Source: Parapontixanthobacter aurantiacus | GTDB lineage: Bacteria > Pseudomonadota > Alphaproteobacteria > Sphingomonadales > Sphingomonadaceae | Assembly (NCBI RefSeq): GCF_009827635.1 | Contig: NZ_WTYW01000001.1 | Span: forward strand, 452,001 to 516,000 | Direction of reading: 5' to 3' | DNA length: 64,000 nt | Shown: in pieces, positions 34,934-43,546 of the stretch | Numbering within the stretch: the stretch's first letter is position 1 | Layout: each line of letters starts with the position of its first letter | Notes under the pieces: generated by a model | What the model was told of the DNA's origin: nothing | Databases searched by the model: none | The model's input: only the letters and a program-made list of their open reading frames with translations | Position numbers and translations under genes: made by a program

Positions 34934-36334
34934 ATGGAATATATCTCCACCCGCGGAAGCGCACCGGCGCTCGACTTCGAGGATGTCACGCTCGCTGGCC
35001 TTGCGAGCGACGGTGGACTTTATCTGCCGATCGAATGGCCGCGTTTCCCGGCGGAAGAGATCGCCGCGATGCGCGGTCTGTCCTATCCCGAACTGGCAAC
35101 CCGGGTCATGCTGCCATTCGTTGGCGAAAGCCTTTCCGAGAACGAACTGCGCAATTTGTGCGGCCAGGCCTATGGCCGGTTCGCCCATGTCGCCGTGACC
35201 CCGCTGGTTCAGCTCGATGCGCAGCACTGGCTGCTCGAGCTGTTCCATGGGCCGACGCTTGCGTTCAAGGACGTCGCGCTGCAGCTTCTGGGCCTGCTGT
35301 TCGAAACCTTCCTGACCCGGCGCCAGCAACAACTGACCATCGTCGGCGCGACGAGCGGCGATACCGGGTCCGCCGCCATCGATGCGGTCGCAGGCCGCGA
35401 TAACATCGACATCTTCATGCTCCATCCCGAGGGGCGCATATCCGACGTCCAGCGATGCCAGATGACCACGGTGAACGCGCCCAACGTTCACAATATCGCG
35501 ATTGCAGGCAGCTTCGACGACGCGCAGGCCATGGTGAAGCGCATGTTCGTCGACGAGGCTCTGACAAGCCGTTTCCGCATCGGTGCCGTCAATTCGATTA
35601 ACTGGGCGCGGCTGATGGCCCAGATCGTCTATTATTTCGCGGCCGCGCTGCAACTTGGCGCGCCCGATCGCCGCGTTGCCTTCAGCGTTCCGACTGGCAA
35701 TTTCGGCGACGTGTTCGCCGGCTACGTGGCGGCGCGCATGGGTCTGCCGATCGAGCGGCTGGTCGTGGCGACCAACGTCAACGACATCCTGCATCGGGCC
35801 TTGTCGCAGAACGACTACTCCGCCGGAAAAGTCACTCCCACTTCTGCGCCTTCGATGGACATTCAGGTCAGTTCCAATTTCGAGCGATTGCTGTTCGATT
35901 GCGGCGATCGCGACGGCGTGGCGCTGGCGCAGCAGATGAAGGGTTTTGATGCAGAAAAGGCGCTGAAGCTGACCGAGCGGCAGCTTGGCGGAGCAGCCGA
36001 GCTATTCACCAGTTGCCGGGCAGACGAAAGCGAGATGGCCCAGGCGATGCGTTGGGCGAGCGAGAATTGCGGTCAGATACTCGATCCGCATACGGCGATC
36101 GGGCTACACGCCGCGCGGATGCAGGACTGCCCTGCCGAGGTTCCGATTGTTACCCTTGCAACGGCGCACCCTGCCAAGTTCCGCGATCCCGTCGAGCGTG
36201 CCACCGGTTTCAGGCCGAGCCTGCCTGCGCGCGTCGGTGATTTGTTCGCACGGCAGGAACGCTGCACCAGCCTGCCCGGTCATTACGAGACCGTGCGTGA
36301 TTTCATCGCCGACAATGCGACCCCGTCCAACTGA
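34934..36334 (+). CDS. thrC: Threonine synthase
   Basis: ThrC is the PLP enzyme that makes threonine from O-phosphohomoserine. The 466-residue protein begins with YISTRGSAPALDFEDV and the long N-terminal domain of the E. coli-type enzyme. The Schiff-base Lys112 is in FHGPTLAFKDVALQLLG, and TIVGATSGDTGSAAIDA gives the phosphate-binding loop. The conserved NSINWARLMAQIVYYF and VPTGNFGDVFAG follow. It trails the cox cluster by 59 bases, and its stop overlaps the methyltransferase start (TGATG). Confidence 0.97.
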   Translation: MEYISTRGSAPALDFEDVTLAGLASDGGLYLPIEWPRFPAEEIAAMRGLSYPELATRVMLPFVGESLSENELRNLCGQAYGRFAHVAVTPLVQLDAQHWLLELFHGPTLAFKDVALQLLGLLFETFLTRRQQQLTIVGATSGDTGSAAIDAVAGRDNIDIFMLHPEGRISDVQRCQMTTVNAPNVHNIAIAGSFDDAQAMVKRMFVDEALTSRFRIGAVNSINWARLMAQIVYYFAAALQLGAPDRRVAFSVPTGNFGDVFAGYVAARMGLPIERLVVATNVNDILHRALSQNDYSAGKVTPTSAPSMDIQVSSNFERLLFDCGDRDGVALAQQMKGFDAEKALKLTERQLGGAAELFTSCRADESEMAQAMRWASENCGQILDPHTAIGLHAARMQDCPAEVPIVTLATAHPAKFRDPVERATGFRPSLPARVGDLFARQERCTSLPGHYETVRDFIADNATPSN

Positions 36335-37239
36335 TGGCGCAGCTTGTCGTTGAACCGCGCCTCATGGTCGGCGAGGGCTGGGACGCCTATCGCCTGCTCG
36401 ATAGCGGCCATGGTCGCAAATGGGAGCAGTTCGGAGATTACCGGTTCATCCGGCCCGAACCCCAGGCGATGTGGACACCGCGCATTGCCGACTGGCCGGC
36501 GCATAGCGAGTTTACGCCCGGCTCGGACGAGGACGGTGGCGGTCGCTGGAGCGATGCGCCCGAACTCCCGCGCGACGGCTGGGAGCTCGCATGGGACGAC
36601 GTTCGCTTTACTGCGCAACCGACGCCGTTCCGCCACCTGCAGTTCTTTCCCGACATGGCTCCGGTCTGGCGCTGGATGCGCGAACGCCTTGCCGGCGTGG
36701 AAGAGGCGGAAACCCTCAATCTCTTCGGCTATACCGGTGTCGGCAGCCTCGCATTGAGCGACTGCGGGAAGGTCGTTCATGTCGATGCATCGAAGAAATC
36801 GGTTGCACAGGCGCGCGAGAATGCAAAGCTGTCCGATATGGACGACCGCCCGATCCGCTGGCTCATCGACGATGCGAGCAAGTTCGCCGCACGCGAGGTG
36901 CGCCGCGAGCGACGCTATGACGGGATCATCCTCGACCCGCCGAAATTCGGTCGCGGTCCGAACGGCGAAACGTGGCGGCTGGAAGCGGACCTTCCGGGTT
37001 TGCTCGCCGATTGCCGCCGCCTGCTCGACGAGCAAAGCCGCTTCCTGTTTCTCACCGTCTATGCTGTCCGGATGTCCTCGCTGGCACTCGCCGGTCTGAT
37101 GCGCGAACTGTTCGCCGATCTGCCGGGCCAGGTCGAACATGGCGAACTGGCGGTGCGCGAAGAGGGACAGGATGGACGCCTTCTGCCAACGGCGCTGTTC
37201 GCGCGCTGGTCGCAGGATGGCGAGGGCGTGAACCAATGA
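36334..37239 (+). CDS. SAM-dependent methyltransferase, RlmI/RlmK-like
   Basis: This 301-residue class I methyltransferase has the SAM-binding motif I in NLFGYTGVGSLAL (about 129-141), VVHVDASKKSVAQARENAKL for motif II, and the catalytic IILDPPKFGRGPNGE near residue 205, the signature of RlmI/RlmL-type RNA C5-cytosine or guanosine methyltransferases. It lacks a PUA domain, so its RNA target is uncertain. The coupling to thrC by TGATG and the ATGA overlap with folB put it in a long plus-strand run. Confidence 0.9.
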   Translation: MAQLVVEPRLMVGEGWDAYRLLDSGHGRKWEQFGDYRFIRPEPQAMWTPRIADWPAHSEFTPGSDEDGGGRWSDAPELPRDGWELAWDDVRFTAQPTPFRHLQFFPDMAPVWRWMRERLAGVEEAETLNLFGYTGVGSLALSDCGKVVHVDASKKSVAQARENAKLSDMDDRPIRWLIDDASKFAAREVRRERRYDGIILDPPKFGRGPNGETWRLEADLPGLLADCRRLLDEQSRFLFLTVYAVRMSSLALAGLMRELFADLPGQVEHGELAVREEGQDGRLLPTALFARWSQDGEGVNQ

Positions 37240-37607
37240 GCGACGCGCTCACCCTCAACGTCGCCGATCTGGAAGTGGATGTCCTCACAGGAATATATTC
37301 CGAGGAGACTGGCAAGCCGCAACCTCTGAGAATTTCGGTTTCGGCCGAGATGGAGGTGGCGGATCGCTATGACCCCGACACGCCGCTCGACATGAGCAAG
37401 AACTACATGGACCTCAAGGACGCGGCGCAGAACCTCCCGGCGAACGTCCATTTCAAGCTGATCGAGGCGGTCGGCGACCATATTGCGCACACGATCTTCG
37501 CGCAGGACAAGCGGGTGCGCGCGGTGGTGGTCGACATCGTGAAGCTCGCCATTGCCGAAGGGAACGAACGTATCGGAATGACCCTTCGCCGCGAGCGTCG
37601 GACGTGA
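37236..37607 (+). CDS. folB: Dihydroneopterin aldolase family protein
   Basis: FolB converts 7,8-dihydroneopterin to 6-hydroxymethyl-dihydropterin in folate synthesis. The 123-residue protein shows the T-fold: LEVDVLTGIYSEETGKPQPLRISVSAEM in the first hairpin (conserved Glu after GIY), the Tyr in KNYMDLKDA, then HFKLIEAVGDHIAHTIF and an ALxVDIVKLAIAEG-like strand. The start overlaps the methyltransferase stop by ATGA. Some residues differ from canonical FolB, so a FolX-type epimerase is possible. Confidence 0.87.
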   Translation: MSDALTLNVADLEVDVLTGIYSEETGKPQPLRISVSAEMEVADRYDPDTPLDMSKNYMDLKDAAQNLPANVHFKLIEAVGDHIAHTIFAQDKRVRAVVVDIVKLAIAEGNERIGMTLRRERRT

Positions 37608-37936
37608 GCGGGCAGGCGGTCATCGAAGCTGCCGACCTGCCGGGCGATGCGCTATCCAGCGCTGCCGCCTTTCATGCAACCTGTGTCGTCAGGGCCGAAG
37701 AGGCCTTGGCAAATCATGATGCCGTTCTCTTCATCTTGCCGGACGCCGATTACGAACATACGGACTGGCGTCGCGGGGCCGTGCGTACCCTGGCGCGCCG
37801 CCATGCACCCAAGCGGGTCAACATGATCGGAGCCAGCGATCCCGCCGCGATCGACGCAATGACCAGTTACCTCGCACGAGCGAGAGCGATTACCGGACAA
37901 TATCTCCCGGCCCATCGCGAAGGGGTGCGCCTGTGA
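37604..37936 (+). CDS. Unknown small Rossmann-like protein between folB and moaA
   Basis: I do not recognise a characterised family for this 110-residue protein. Residues 30-80 alternate hydrophobic strands and helices (HDAVLFILPDADYEHTDWRR, then KRVNMIGASDPAAIDAM), like a fragment of a Rossmann domain without a clear GxGxxG. It starts with GTG and overlaps folB and moaA on both sides (GTGA each), which argues that it is translated. It has no membrane segment or metal motif. A link to pterin or molybdopterin synthesis is inference from position. Confidence 0.78.
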   Translation: MSGQAVIEAADLPGDALSSAAAFHATCVVRAEEALANHDAVLFILPDADYEHTDWRRGAVRTLARRHAPKRVNMIGASDPAAIDAMTSYLARARAITGQYLPAHREGVRL

Positions 37937-38943
37937 CGGACCAGCCGAGCGCCCCGCTGGTCGACGGCTTTGCCCGACAGATTACCTACCTCCGGCTGTC
38001 GGTTACCGATCGCTGCAACCTTCGCTGCACCTACTGCATGCCGGAAATGATGCAGTTCCTTCCTAAGAAGGACGTCCTTTCGCTCGAGGAACTGGAGCGG
38101 CTGGCCAATGCCTTTATCGCGCGCGGTATCACGAAGATCCGGCTGACGGGCGGCGAGCCGCTGGTGCGGCGCGACATGGTCACCCTCGTCGAACGTCTGG
38201 GCCAAAGGCTGGGGGACGGGCTCGAGGAATTGACCCTTACGACCAACGGAACCGAACTCGCTCGCTATGCCAAAGCGATTGCGGCGGCGGGGGTCAGGCG
38301 GGTGAATGTTTCGCTCGATACGCTCGACCGCGAGCTGTTCGCGCGGCTGACCCGGCGCGATGCGCTCGAGGGGGTGCTCGAAGGGATCGCAGCGGCGAAA
38401 GATGCCGGACTGAGGATTAAACTCAATACCGTGGCGCTGAAGGATACCAACGAAGCTGAAATTCCGCGGCTCGTCGAATGGGCTCACATGCATGGGCACG
38501 AGGTCACGCTCATCGAGGTCATGCCGCTGGGCGAGGTCGATGGCGACCGGATCGATCACTATTTGCCGCTCGACGTGGTACGCCGCGATCTGGAACAGCG
38601 CTGGACGCTCGTTCCGACCACACACCGGACAGGCGGTCCGGCGCGTTATGTGGATGTCGTCGAGACGGGCGGGCGGCTGGGCTTCATCACCCCGCTGACG
38701 AACAATTTCTGTGCCGGCTGCAACCGGATGCGCGTGACGACGACCGGAAAGCTCTATCCTTGTCTTGGCGGTGGAGAGGAAGTCGATTTGCGCGCTGCGC
38801 TACGAAGTGACGATGCGGACGTTGCGCTTGACGAAGCGATGGACCGCGCGCTGCGGATCAAGCCGGAGCGTCACGATTTCCGCATCGAGCGTGCGGGGCA
38901 GGAGCCAGCACAGCCGCGCCATATGTCGACGACGGGCGGCTAA
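37933..38943 (+). CDS. moaA: GTP 3',8-cyclase MoaA
   Basis: MoaA is the radical SAM enzyme that, with MoaC, turns GTP into cyclic pyranopterin monophosphate. Cys28, Cys32 and Cys35 in DRCNLRCTYCMP hold the SAM cluster, GGEPLVRRDM is the SAM-binding GGE motif, and a second cluster is held by NFCAGCNRMRVTTTGKLYPC near 260-280. The C terminus ends in Gly-Gly, needed for activity in this family. The start is GTG at 37933 in overlap with the small upstream gene. moaC is not in the window. Confidence 0.97.
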   Translation: MTDQPSAPLVDGFARQITYLRLSVTDRCNLRCTYCMPEMMQFLPKKDVLSLEELERLANAFIARGITKIRLTGGEPLVRRDMVTLVERLGQRLGDGLEELTLTTNGTELARYAKAIAAAGVRRVNVSLDTLDRELFARLTRRDALEGVLEGIAAAKDAGLRIKLNTVALKDTNEAEIPRLVEWAHMHGHEVTLIEVMPLGEVDGDRIDHYLPLDVVRRDLEQRWTLVPTTHRTGGPARYVDVVETGGRLGFITPLTNNFCAGCNRMRVTTTGKLYPCLGGGEEVDLRAALRSDDADVALDEAMDRALRIKPERHDFRIERAGQEPAQPRHMSTTGG

Positions 38944-38946
38944 GGC

Positions 38947-39186
38947 ATGGTTCGGATCGTCTATCTCGGAAAATTCGCCGACTGGGCTGGGCGGGACGAA
39001 GAGGAGTTCGAGGCTCCCCTCGATTGGGAGGGCCTAGCGCAACGCGTCGAACCGCGTATCGCCGAGGAACTGCGCGGTGATCGCGCCCATATCAGCCTCG
39101 ACGGAGTGGTTCTTGCCGACAAACAGGCACTGTCCGCGAAGGACGGTTCCGAAGTCGCCCTCTTGCCGCCGGTGAGCGGTGGCTAG
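38947..39186 (+). CDS. moaD: Molybdopterin synthase sulfur carrier subunit MoaD
   Basis: MoaD is the ubiquitin-like carrier that provides sulfur for molybdopterin. This 79-residue protein ends with the required PPVSGG, and the Gly-Gly terminus is adenylated and thiocarboxylated. It begins three bases after the moaA stop and overlaps moaE by 8 bases, giving a moaA-D-E run. The VRIVYLGKFADWAG opening is typical of the beta-grasp fold. Confidence 0.94.
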   Translation: MVRIVYLGKFADWAGRDEEEFEAPLDWEGLAQRVEPRIAEELRGDRAHISLDGVVLADKQALSAKDGSEVALLPPVSGG

Positions 39187-39646
39187 GATTTCTCTGGCTG
39201 CGCCGGTCGAGGCTCGCGTGCTCGACAAGGGTCTCAGCGTTGGCGAGGCGCAAGCCGCGTTCTCGAACATCAACCGCCTGTCGGGCGGGATCGCCAGCTT
39301 TCTCGGAAAGGTCCGCGACGACGGAGAGACCCAGGCGCTCGAACTGACGCATTACGCACCGTTGACCGAACCGGCGATCCGCGAACTGGCGCAGGAAGCA
39401 TTATCCCGCTTCGCGCTCGATGGCGTGCTTGTCTGGCACCGGATTGGCGTCATGACGCGCGGGCAACCGATCGTCCTCGTGATGGCGGCGGCACCTCATC
39501 GCCGGGCCGCCTTCGACGCGGTCGATTTTCTCATGGATCACCTGAAATCGGCCAGCTGGCTGTGGAAGCGGGAAAAGCGGGGCGGCACTTGGGAGTGGAT
39601 CGAGCCGCGGGCGGAAGACCGGCTCGACCTGTCGCGCTGGACCTAA
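39179..39646 (+). CDS. moaE: Molybdopterin synthase catalytic subunit MoaE
   Basis: MoaE binds precursor Z and receives sulfur from MoaD. The 155-residue protein shows GGIASFLGKVRDDG (substrate loop), LELTHYAPLTEPAIRELA, HRIGVMTRGQPIVLVMAAAPHR and the lysine-containing FLMDHLKSASWLWKREKRGG, with the catalytic Lys in the last segment. It begins with GTG inside moaD. In E. coli-type clusters moaC would be nearby, but not here. Converges on the lipoprotein gene 11 bases away. Confidence 0.96.
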   Translation: MARISLAAPVEARVLDKGLSVGEAQAAFSNINRLSGGIASFLGKVRDDGETQALELTHYAPLTEPAIRELAQEALSRFALDGVLVWHRIGVMTRGQPIVLVMAAAPHRRAAFDAVDFLMDHLKSASWLWKREKRGGTWEWIEPRAEDRLDLSRWT

Positions 39647-39656
39647 AGCGCCGCTG

Positions 39657-40181
39657 TCAGAGGATGGCGCGCAATTCGCTCAACACCTGATCTTCTTCGG
39701 CGATGAGTCGGACAACCGCATCGCGCGCTTCCGCGATTTCGGCCGTCGGTTCGAGCGCAATGCTCGCCGCGACGAGCATTGCGTCGAGATCAGCCAGCGG
39801 AATGGCTGTCTGCGACCGCAGCGAGGAAAGGTCGGAAATCGCGACTTCGGCAGAGAGGCGCGCCGTGCTCGTCGGATCGGCTCCGGCTCCCGCACGAACG
39901 AGGCGCCGCGCTACCGGGGCAGCTTCGACGAAGTTCGCGTGGTCCGCCAGTGCCTGCGCGCGCAGGGCCGCAACGCGCTCGATGACCTCCTGCGACGCGA
40001 CCGGCGCTGCGACATCGCTCTCGTCCGACGAACCGATCTCGGCATAGTCAATGCGTTCGACATCGCGGATCGCGAGCGAAGGATAGTCGTCCGCCGAACC
40101 GGCACAGGCAGTCAGGGCAAGGAATGCCGCAACGGGGACAAGGCGCATCGGACAGTTGCTTGATCGACGAGGAATGGTCAT
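39657..40181 (-). CDS. Small lipoprotein of unknown function
   Basis: The 174-residue protein has a signal peptide with the lipobox LTAC followed by AGSADDYPSL, so it is a lipid-anchored envelope protein. The rest is mainly helical with many Ala and Glu residues and two segments that look like short coiled coils (SQEVIERVAALRAQALADHANFVEA and LEPTAEIAEARDAVVRLIAEEDQVL). No domain is recognised. The start at 40181 has GGGA upstream; an ATG eleven codons later (40148) would still leave a shorter signal peptide and may be the true start. Confidence 0.7.
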   Translation of the reverse strand: MTIPRRSSNCPMRLVPVAAFLALTACAGSADDYPSLAIRDVERIDYAEIGSSDESDVAAPVASQEVIERVAALRAQALADHANFVEAAPVARRLVRAGAGADPTSTARLSAEVAISDLSSLRSQTAIPLADLDAMLVAASIALEPTAEIAEARDAVVRLIAEEDQVLSELRAIL

Positions 40182-40320
40182 CCCATTCCCATATCAATCG
40201 TTTTCCCCGATGGCACGCGTCGAAGGCGGGGCGGCATCACTTTTTGCCTCGGATGGACGTTGACTTGCAGCCTCCGATCGCCTAACGGCACCGTTCTTCG
40301 AGGCGACAGGCATTCGTGCA

Positions 40321-40349
40321 TTGCGGCTCGGCACGCGGCTTTCTATGTA
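40321..40349 (+). promoter_or_regulatory. Putative promoter for rplU-rpmA
   Basis: TTGCGG at 40321-40326, a 17-base spacer and TATGTA at 40344-40349 form a plausible sigma-70 site about 35 bases before the rplU start. A second TTGACT at 40260-40265 with TAACGG 17 bases later is also possible. Both are weak by eye; the gap before rplU is 203 bases and contains nothing else I recognise. Confidence 0.35.
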
Positions 40350-40384
40350 AGTCGTCACACAATTAGATTGAGAGTGGAATCACC

Positions 40385-40918
40385 ATGTTCGCAGTCGTGC
40401 GTACAGGCGGCAAACAGTACCGGGTTGCTGCCGGAGACAAGATAGCAGTCGAGAAACTCGCCGGCGAGGCGGGCGATACCATCACGCTGGGCGACGTCCT
40501 GCTGGCAGGCGAGGGCGACACGCTTTCCGATGCGGGCAAGGTTACCGTTTCCGCGGAAATCATCGCCCAGGCCAAGAGCGAGAAGGTCGTCGTCTTCAAG
40601 AAGCGTCGCCGTCACAACTATCGTCGCAAGGCCGGCCATCGTCAGCAGATGACGTTGCTGCGCATTACTTCGGTCGGCGACAGCAAGGCTGCTCCGAAGA
40701 AGGCTGCCGAGAAGAAGGCGGATACCGCTCCGGCAACGAAGCAGGACGCCGACACGAAGGCATCCGAGAAGACCGCTCCGGCGAAGAAGGCAGCGCCGAA
40801 GAAGGGTACCGCTTCCGAAGCGGCTGCAACGAAGAGCGAAGCTCCGAAGAAGACGGGCGCGGCGAAGAAGCCGGCCACAAAGAAGACCGCGGCGAAAAAA
40901 GCCGACGAGACGAAGTAA
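40385..40918 (+). CDS. rplU: 50S ribosomal protein L21 with long Ala/Lys-rich tail
   Basis: Residues 1-100 are a normal L21: [20 protein letters not shown] at the start, [27 protein letters not shown] near the end, which carries the conserved RNA-contact [15 protein letters not shown] further 75 residues consist mainly of Lys, Ala, Pro, Thr and Glu in APKKAAEKK-like units, resembling the C-terminal tails of histone H1-like proteins. Many alphaproteobacterial L21 proteins have some extension, but this one nearly doubles the protein. It is 12 bases before rpmA, in the conserved rplU-rpmA operon. Confidence 0.97.
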   Translation: MFAVVRTGGKQYRVAAGDKIAVEKLAGEAGDTITLGDVLLAGEGDTLSDAGKVTVSAEIIAQAKSEKVVVFKKRRRHNYRRKAGHRQQMTLLRITSVGDSKAAPKKAAEKKADTAPATKQDADTKASEKTAPAKKAAPKKGTASEAAATKSEAPKKTGAAKKPATKKTAAKKADETK

Positions 40919-40930
40919 GGATACGAGACC

Positions 40931-41200
40931 ATGGCACATAAAAAAGCAGGCGGCTCCTCGCGCAATGGTCGCGATTCACCGGGTCAGCGTCTCGGCGTGA
41001 AAAAGTTCGGCAGCGAAGCTGTCGTTCCGGGCAACATCATCGTTCGTCAGCGCGGCACGAAATACTATCCGGGCGTCAATGTGGGCATGGGCAAAGACCA
41101 TACCCTGTTCGCGCTCGAAGGCGGCCGCGTGCGATTCAAGAAAGGCAAACTTGGTCGTACCTTCGTGTCCGTGGACATGGCGGCGCAGGCTGCGGAATAA
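40931..41200 (+). CDS. rpmA: 50S ribosomal protein L27
   Basis: L27 lies near the peptidyl-transferase centre. This 89-residue protein starts [20 protein letters not shown], without the N-terminal leader cleaved in Firmicutes, and has [22 protein letters not shown] and the terminal strands [17 protein letters not shown] of a full-length L27. Expressed with rplU; followed by two hairpins, the second a strong terminator. Confidence 0.98.
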   Translation: MAHKKAGGSSRNGRDSPGQRLGVKKFGSEAVVPGNIIVRQRGTKYYPGVNVGMGKDHTLFALEGGRVRFKKGKLGRTFVSVDMAAQAAE

Positions 41201-41217
41201 CCGGATGGTTCGATGAC

Positions 41218-41242
41218 GGGACCGTCCAGACGGAACGGTCCC
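41218..41242 (+). terminator. Perfect 8-bp inverted repeat after rpmA
   Basis: GGGACCGT at 41218-41225 is exactly complementary to ACGGTCCC at 41235-41242 with a 9-base loop, 17 bases after the rpmA stop. There is no T tract after it. It may protect the 3' end or act as a pausing hairpin before the real terminator at 41269-41300. Confidence 0.4.
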
Positions 41243-41268
41243 GATCGCGAATACCGATCGAACATTTG

Positions 41269-41300
41269 AAAGGGAGATGGGGCCGCCCCGTCTCCCTTTT
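41269..41300 (+). terminator. Strong intrinsic terminator of the rplU-rpmA operon
   Basis: AAAGGGAGATGGGG pairs with CCCCGTCTCCCTTT (one T-G wobble) around a CCG loop, giving a 14-bp stem that ends in TTTT at 41297-41300. This is a classical Rho-independent terminator. It prevents read-through into the GNAT gene that starts 105 bases later. Confidence 0.85.
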
Positions 41301-41404
41301 GTCGTTTCTCCCTTTCGCATTTTCGCCGGATCGGCCCGGCGGGAATCACGAAACCGTCACGCGCGTCCGGTAGGGGCGCGCTGCAAGACCGGGAGAAAGA
41401 GGCA

Positions 41405-41965
41405 ATGTTCCACCGTTCGGAAAGGCTGTTTTTGCGGCCCGTTTTCTACGAGGACTGGGAAGCGATTCATGGTGCCATCGCGAACGAGGCCACCGTGCGC
41501 AATCTTGCGACCGCTCCGTGGCCCTATCGCGAGCAAGATGCCAAAGACTATGTCGCGCTGGAGCGCCAGCCGCATTTGCCGAACTTCTCAGTAATCCTGC
41601 CCGGCAGCGGGCTGATCGGACAAGCGGGAATGGGGATCGACGAAGAAACCGGCAAGGTCCAGATCGGCTACTGGTTGTCGAAGGAGTATCGCGGGCATGG
41701 TTTCGCGACCGAAGCGGCGCAGACGGTCGTCCGGATCGCAAGGCTGCTTGGGCACAAGCACCTCACGGCCTCGCACTTTCTCGACAATCCTGCGTCCGGG
41801 CGTGTCCTGCGCAAGGCGGGGTTCCGGCCCACCGGCGTCATTCGTAAGGGCTTCAGCCTGGCGCGGGGCGGCCATGACCCCGTGGCTTGCTACGAGCTGG
41901 ATCTTCAGGAAGACGCCTCGGGCGGCATGGACGACGATCCGAACCCGCTTGCCCGCGTGGCTTGA
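41405..41965 (+). CDS. GNAT family N-acetyltransferase, RimJ/RimL-like
   Basis: The 186-residue protein has the order of GNAT motifs: ERLFLRPVFYEDWEAI at the start, VQIGYWLSKEYRGHGFATEAAQTVV containing the acetyl-CoA P-loop RGHGFA (about 97-102), and ASHFLDNPASGRVLRKAGFRPTG in the C-terminal half. This is the RimJ/RimL subgroup, which acetylates protein N termini or small amines. A C-terminal tail of about 25 acidic residues is not typical. Start preceded by AGAGG. It stands alone between the rpmA terminator and a TetR gene. Confidence 0.9.
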   Translation: MFHRSERLFLRPVFYEDWEAIHGAIANEATVRNLATAPWPYREQDAKDYVALERQPHLPNFSVILPGSGLIGQAGMGIDEETGKVQIGYWLSKEYRGHGFATEAAQTVVRIARLLGHKHLTASHFLDNPASGRVLRKAGFRPTGVIRKGFSLARGGHDPVACYELDLQEDASGGMDDDPNPLARVA

Positions 41966-42061
41966 TCGAGCAGCGCAAGCGAGATCGCGGGCAGCTTGCG
42001 TGGCGGGTCATTGGGAAGTAACCCGATCACCCGCCGCGAAGTATCAGTTGCCGGATAGATC

Positions 42062-42670
42062 ATGTCGACCAGAAAACGCCTCTCTCCGGAAGAATCGCGG
42101 CTTGCCGCGCTTGAGGCTGCCCGTAGCCTGTTGATCGAAGCCGGACCGCAAGCCGTGACGCTCAAGGCCGTGTCCGGCAGGATCGGGCGAACGCATGCGA
42201 ACCTCCTGCATCATTTCGGTTCGGCCGCTGGCCTGCAGAAGGCGCTCGCAGCGCATCTTGCGGAAGTGGTCTGCGCGACGATCAAGGACGCCGTCCACGC
42301 CAATCGGGAAGGGACCGGCAGCCCGCGCGAGGTCGTCGATCTTGCATTCGACGCGTTCGATGCGGAGGGAGCAGGAGCGCTTGCCGGGTGGATGTTGCTG
42401 ACCGGCAACGAGGACGCGCTCGACCCCATCGTCGAGACGATCCATCACCTCGTCGACGAGATCGCCCCGGAAGAAGCCATGAGGCATGATGGCGACATTA
42501 TGAAGGTGCACGAAAACACGCTGACGCTTGTATTGCTGGCGCTTGGCGATGCCCTTATGGGAGCGCAGCTTGCCCGTTCCCTGAACCTGCCGCGCGCCGC
42601 CGCGCGCGATCGCGCGGAGGAAATGCTGGCTCGCGCGATCAGTCCTGCGCCGACGCCTCATCCTGTTTGA
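42062..42670 (+). CDS. TetR family transcriptional regulator
   Basis: The N-terminal helix-turn-helix is visible as ESRLAALEAARSLLIEAGPQAVTLKAVSGRIGRTHANLLHHFGSAAGL, with the TetR hallmark of HHFGS in helix 3-4. The remaining ~140 residues form the helical ligand and dimer domain. It is not divergent from an obvious target: the GNAT gene is upstream in the same direction and ygfZ converges with a 32-base overlap of the 3' ends. It may regulate itself or a distant gene. Confidence 0.9.
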   Translation: MSTRKRLSPEESRLAALEAARSLLIEAGPQAVTLKAVSGRIGRTHANLLHHFGSAAGLQKALAAHLAEVVCATIKDAVHANREGTGSPREVVDLAFDAFDAEGAGALAGWMLLTGNEDALDPIVETIHHLVDEIAPEEAMRHDGDIMKVHENTLTLVLLALGDALMGAQLARSLNLPRAAARDRAEEMLARAISPAPTPHPV

Positions 42671-43397
42671 CGAGGGCTTCAGCCTGCCATTCCGGCAGGA
42701 TCGATCGGTCGATGTCTGCCACCTTCAGGTGATCGACTGCGAAACCTAGCTCGGGATAGGAAGTCACTCGGCGTTTCTCGTCTGATGCGTCCAAGCGCAC
42801 GACCACCAGCCGCCGATTGACTTTCTGCCGCCAGTTCATGCGCGCAGTGTTTTCCTGACCGATAAAACAGCCTTTAGAGAAGCTGACGCCGTTCAGTTCC
42901 GCGGCATTGGTTTCGAGCCACAGGATATCGCCAAGTTCGTCGCGTCCTTCGGGCACGCCCAACCGCAAGCGATGTTCGAGCCACTCCGCGTCCACGGCCT
43001 CATCGTCGGGTGAAACCGGCGCAATCCATCGTTCGCCCAGACCTGTTAGGCGTGGATCGGGGGCAGCCCCGTCACCGAGCTGCTTCTGCCAGAAAACGCC
43101 AGCCTTATCATCACGTTCGATGGCGATTTTGCGGCGCAGTCGATAAACCGACAGCCGCTCCACCAGATCGTCAGCTACACTTTGTTCGCAGTCGAGCAGT
43201 ATTTCGCTCTCTCCCGAAGGCCAGACGATGAAGTCGAACATCGCCTTGCCCTGCGGCGAAAGCAAACCGGCCCAGACAGGCAAGTCGCGGGTGACGTCGC
43301 TCGTGACGAGACCTTGCAGAAAAGCGCGCACGTCCTCGCCATCGTCCTGGGGAGAGAGGCGGATGATGGCGCGAGATTTGAGGCGGGGCGATGCCAT
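42639..43397 (-). CDS. ygfZ: Folate-binding protein YgfZ
   Basis: YgfZ is a tetrahydrofolate-binding aminomethyltransferase-like protein that helps Fe-S cluster enzymes. The 252-residue protein has the hallmark KGCFIGQE at 175-182 (Cys178), FLQGLVTSDV near residue 26 and a C-terminal beta-rich domain. It is divergent from pyrC across 149 bases; the 3' end overlaps the TetR gene by 32 bases. The family call is firm because of the KGCFIGQE motif. Confidence 0.94.
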   Translation of the reverse strand: MASPRLKSRAIIRLSPQDDGEDVRAFLQGLVTSDVTRDLPVWAGLLSPQGKAMFDFIVWPSGESEILLDCEQSVADDLVERLSVYRLRRKIAIERDDKAGVFWQKQLGDGAAPDPRLTGLGERWIAPVSPDDEAVDAEWLEHRLRLGVPEGRDELGDILWLETNAAELNGVSFSKGCFIGQENTARMNWRQKVNRRLVVVRLDASDEKRRVTSYPELGFAVDHLKVADIDRSILPEWQAEALVKQDEASAQD

Positions 43398-43546
43398 ATG
43401 GGTGGGCGCTCCTGTCTTTGTCGGGCCGCTCGACGTAAGGATAGGCGACCCTGTATTGCGTCCGTAAGGACATAGGGACGCATCCGTCGTCGTCCAGCGA
43501 TTGTTGGGTGGCTGGCGCTCGCCACGCGAGATGGTAAGGGGGCGCT

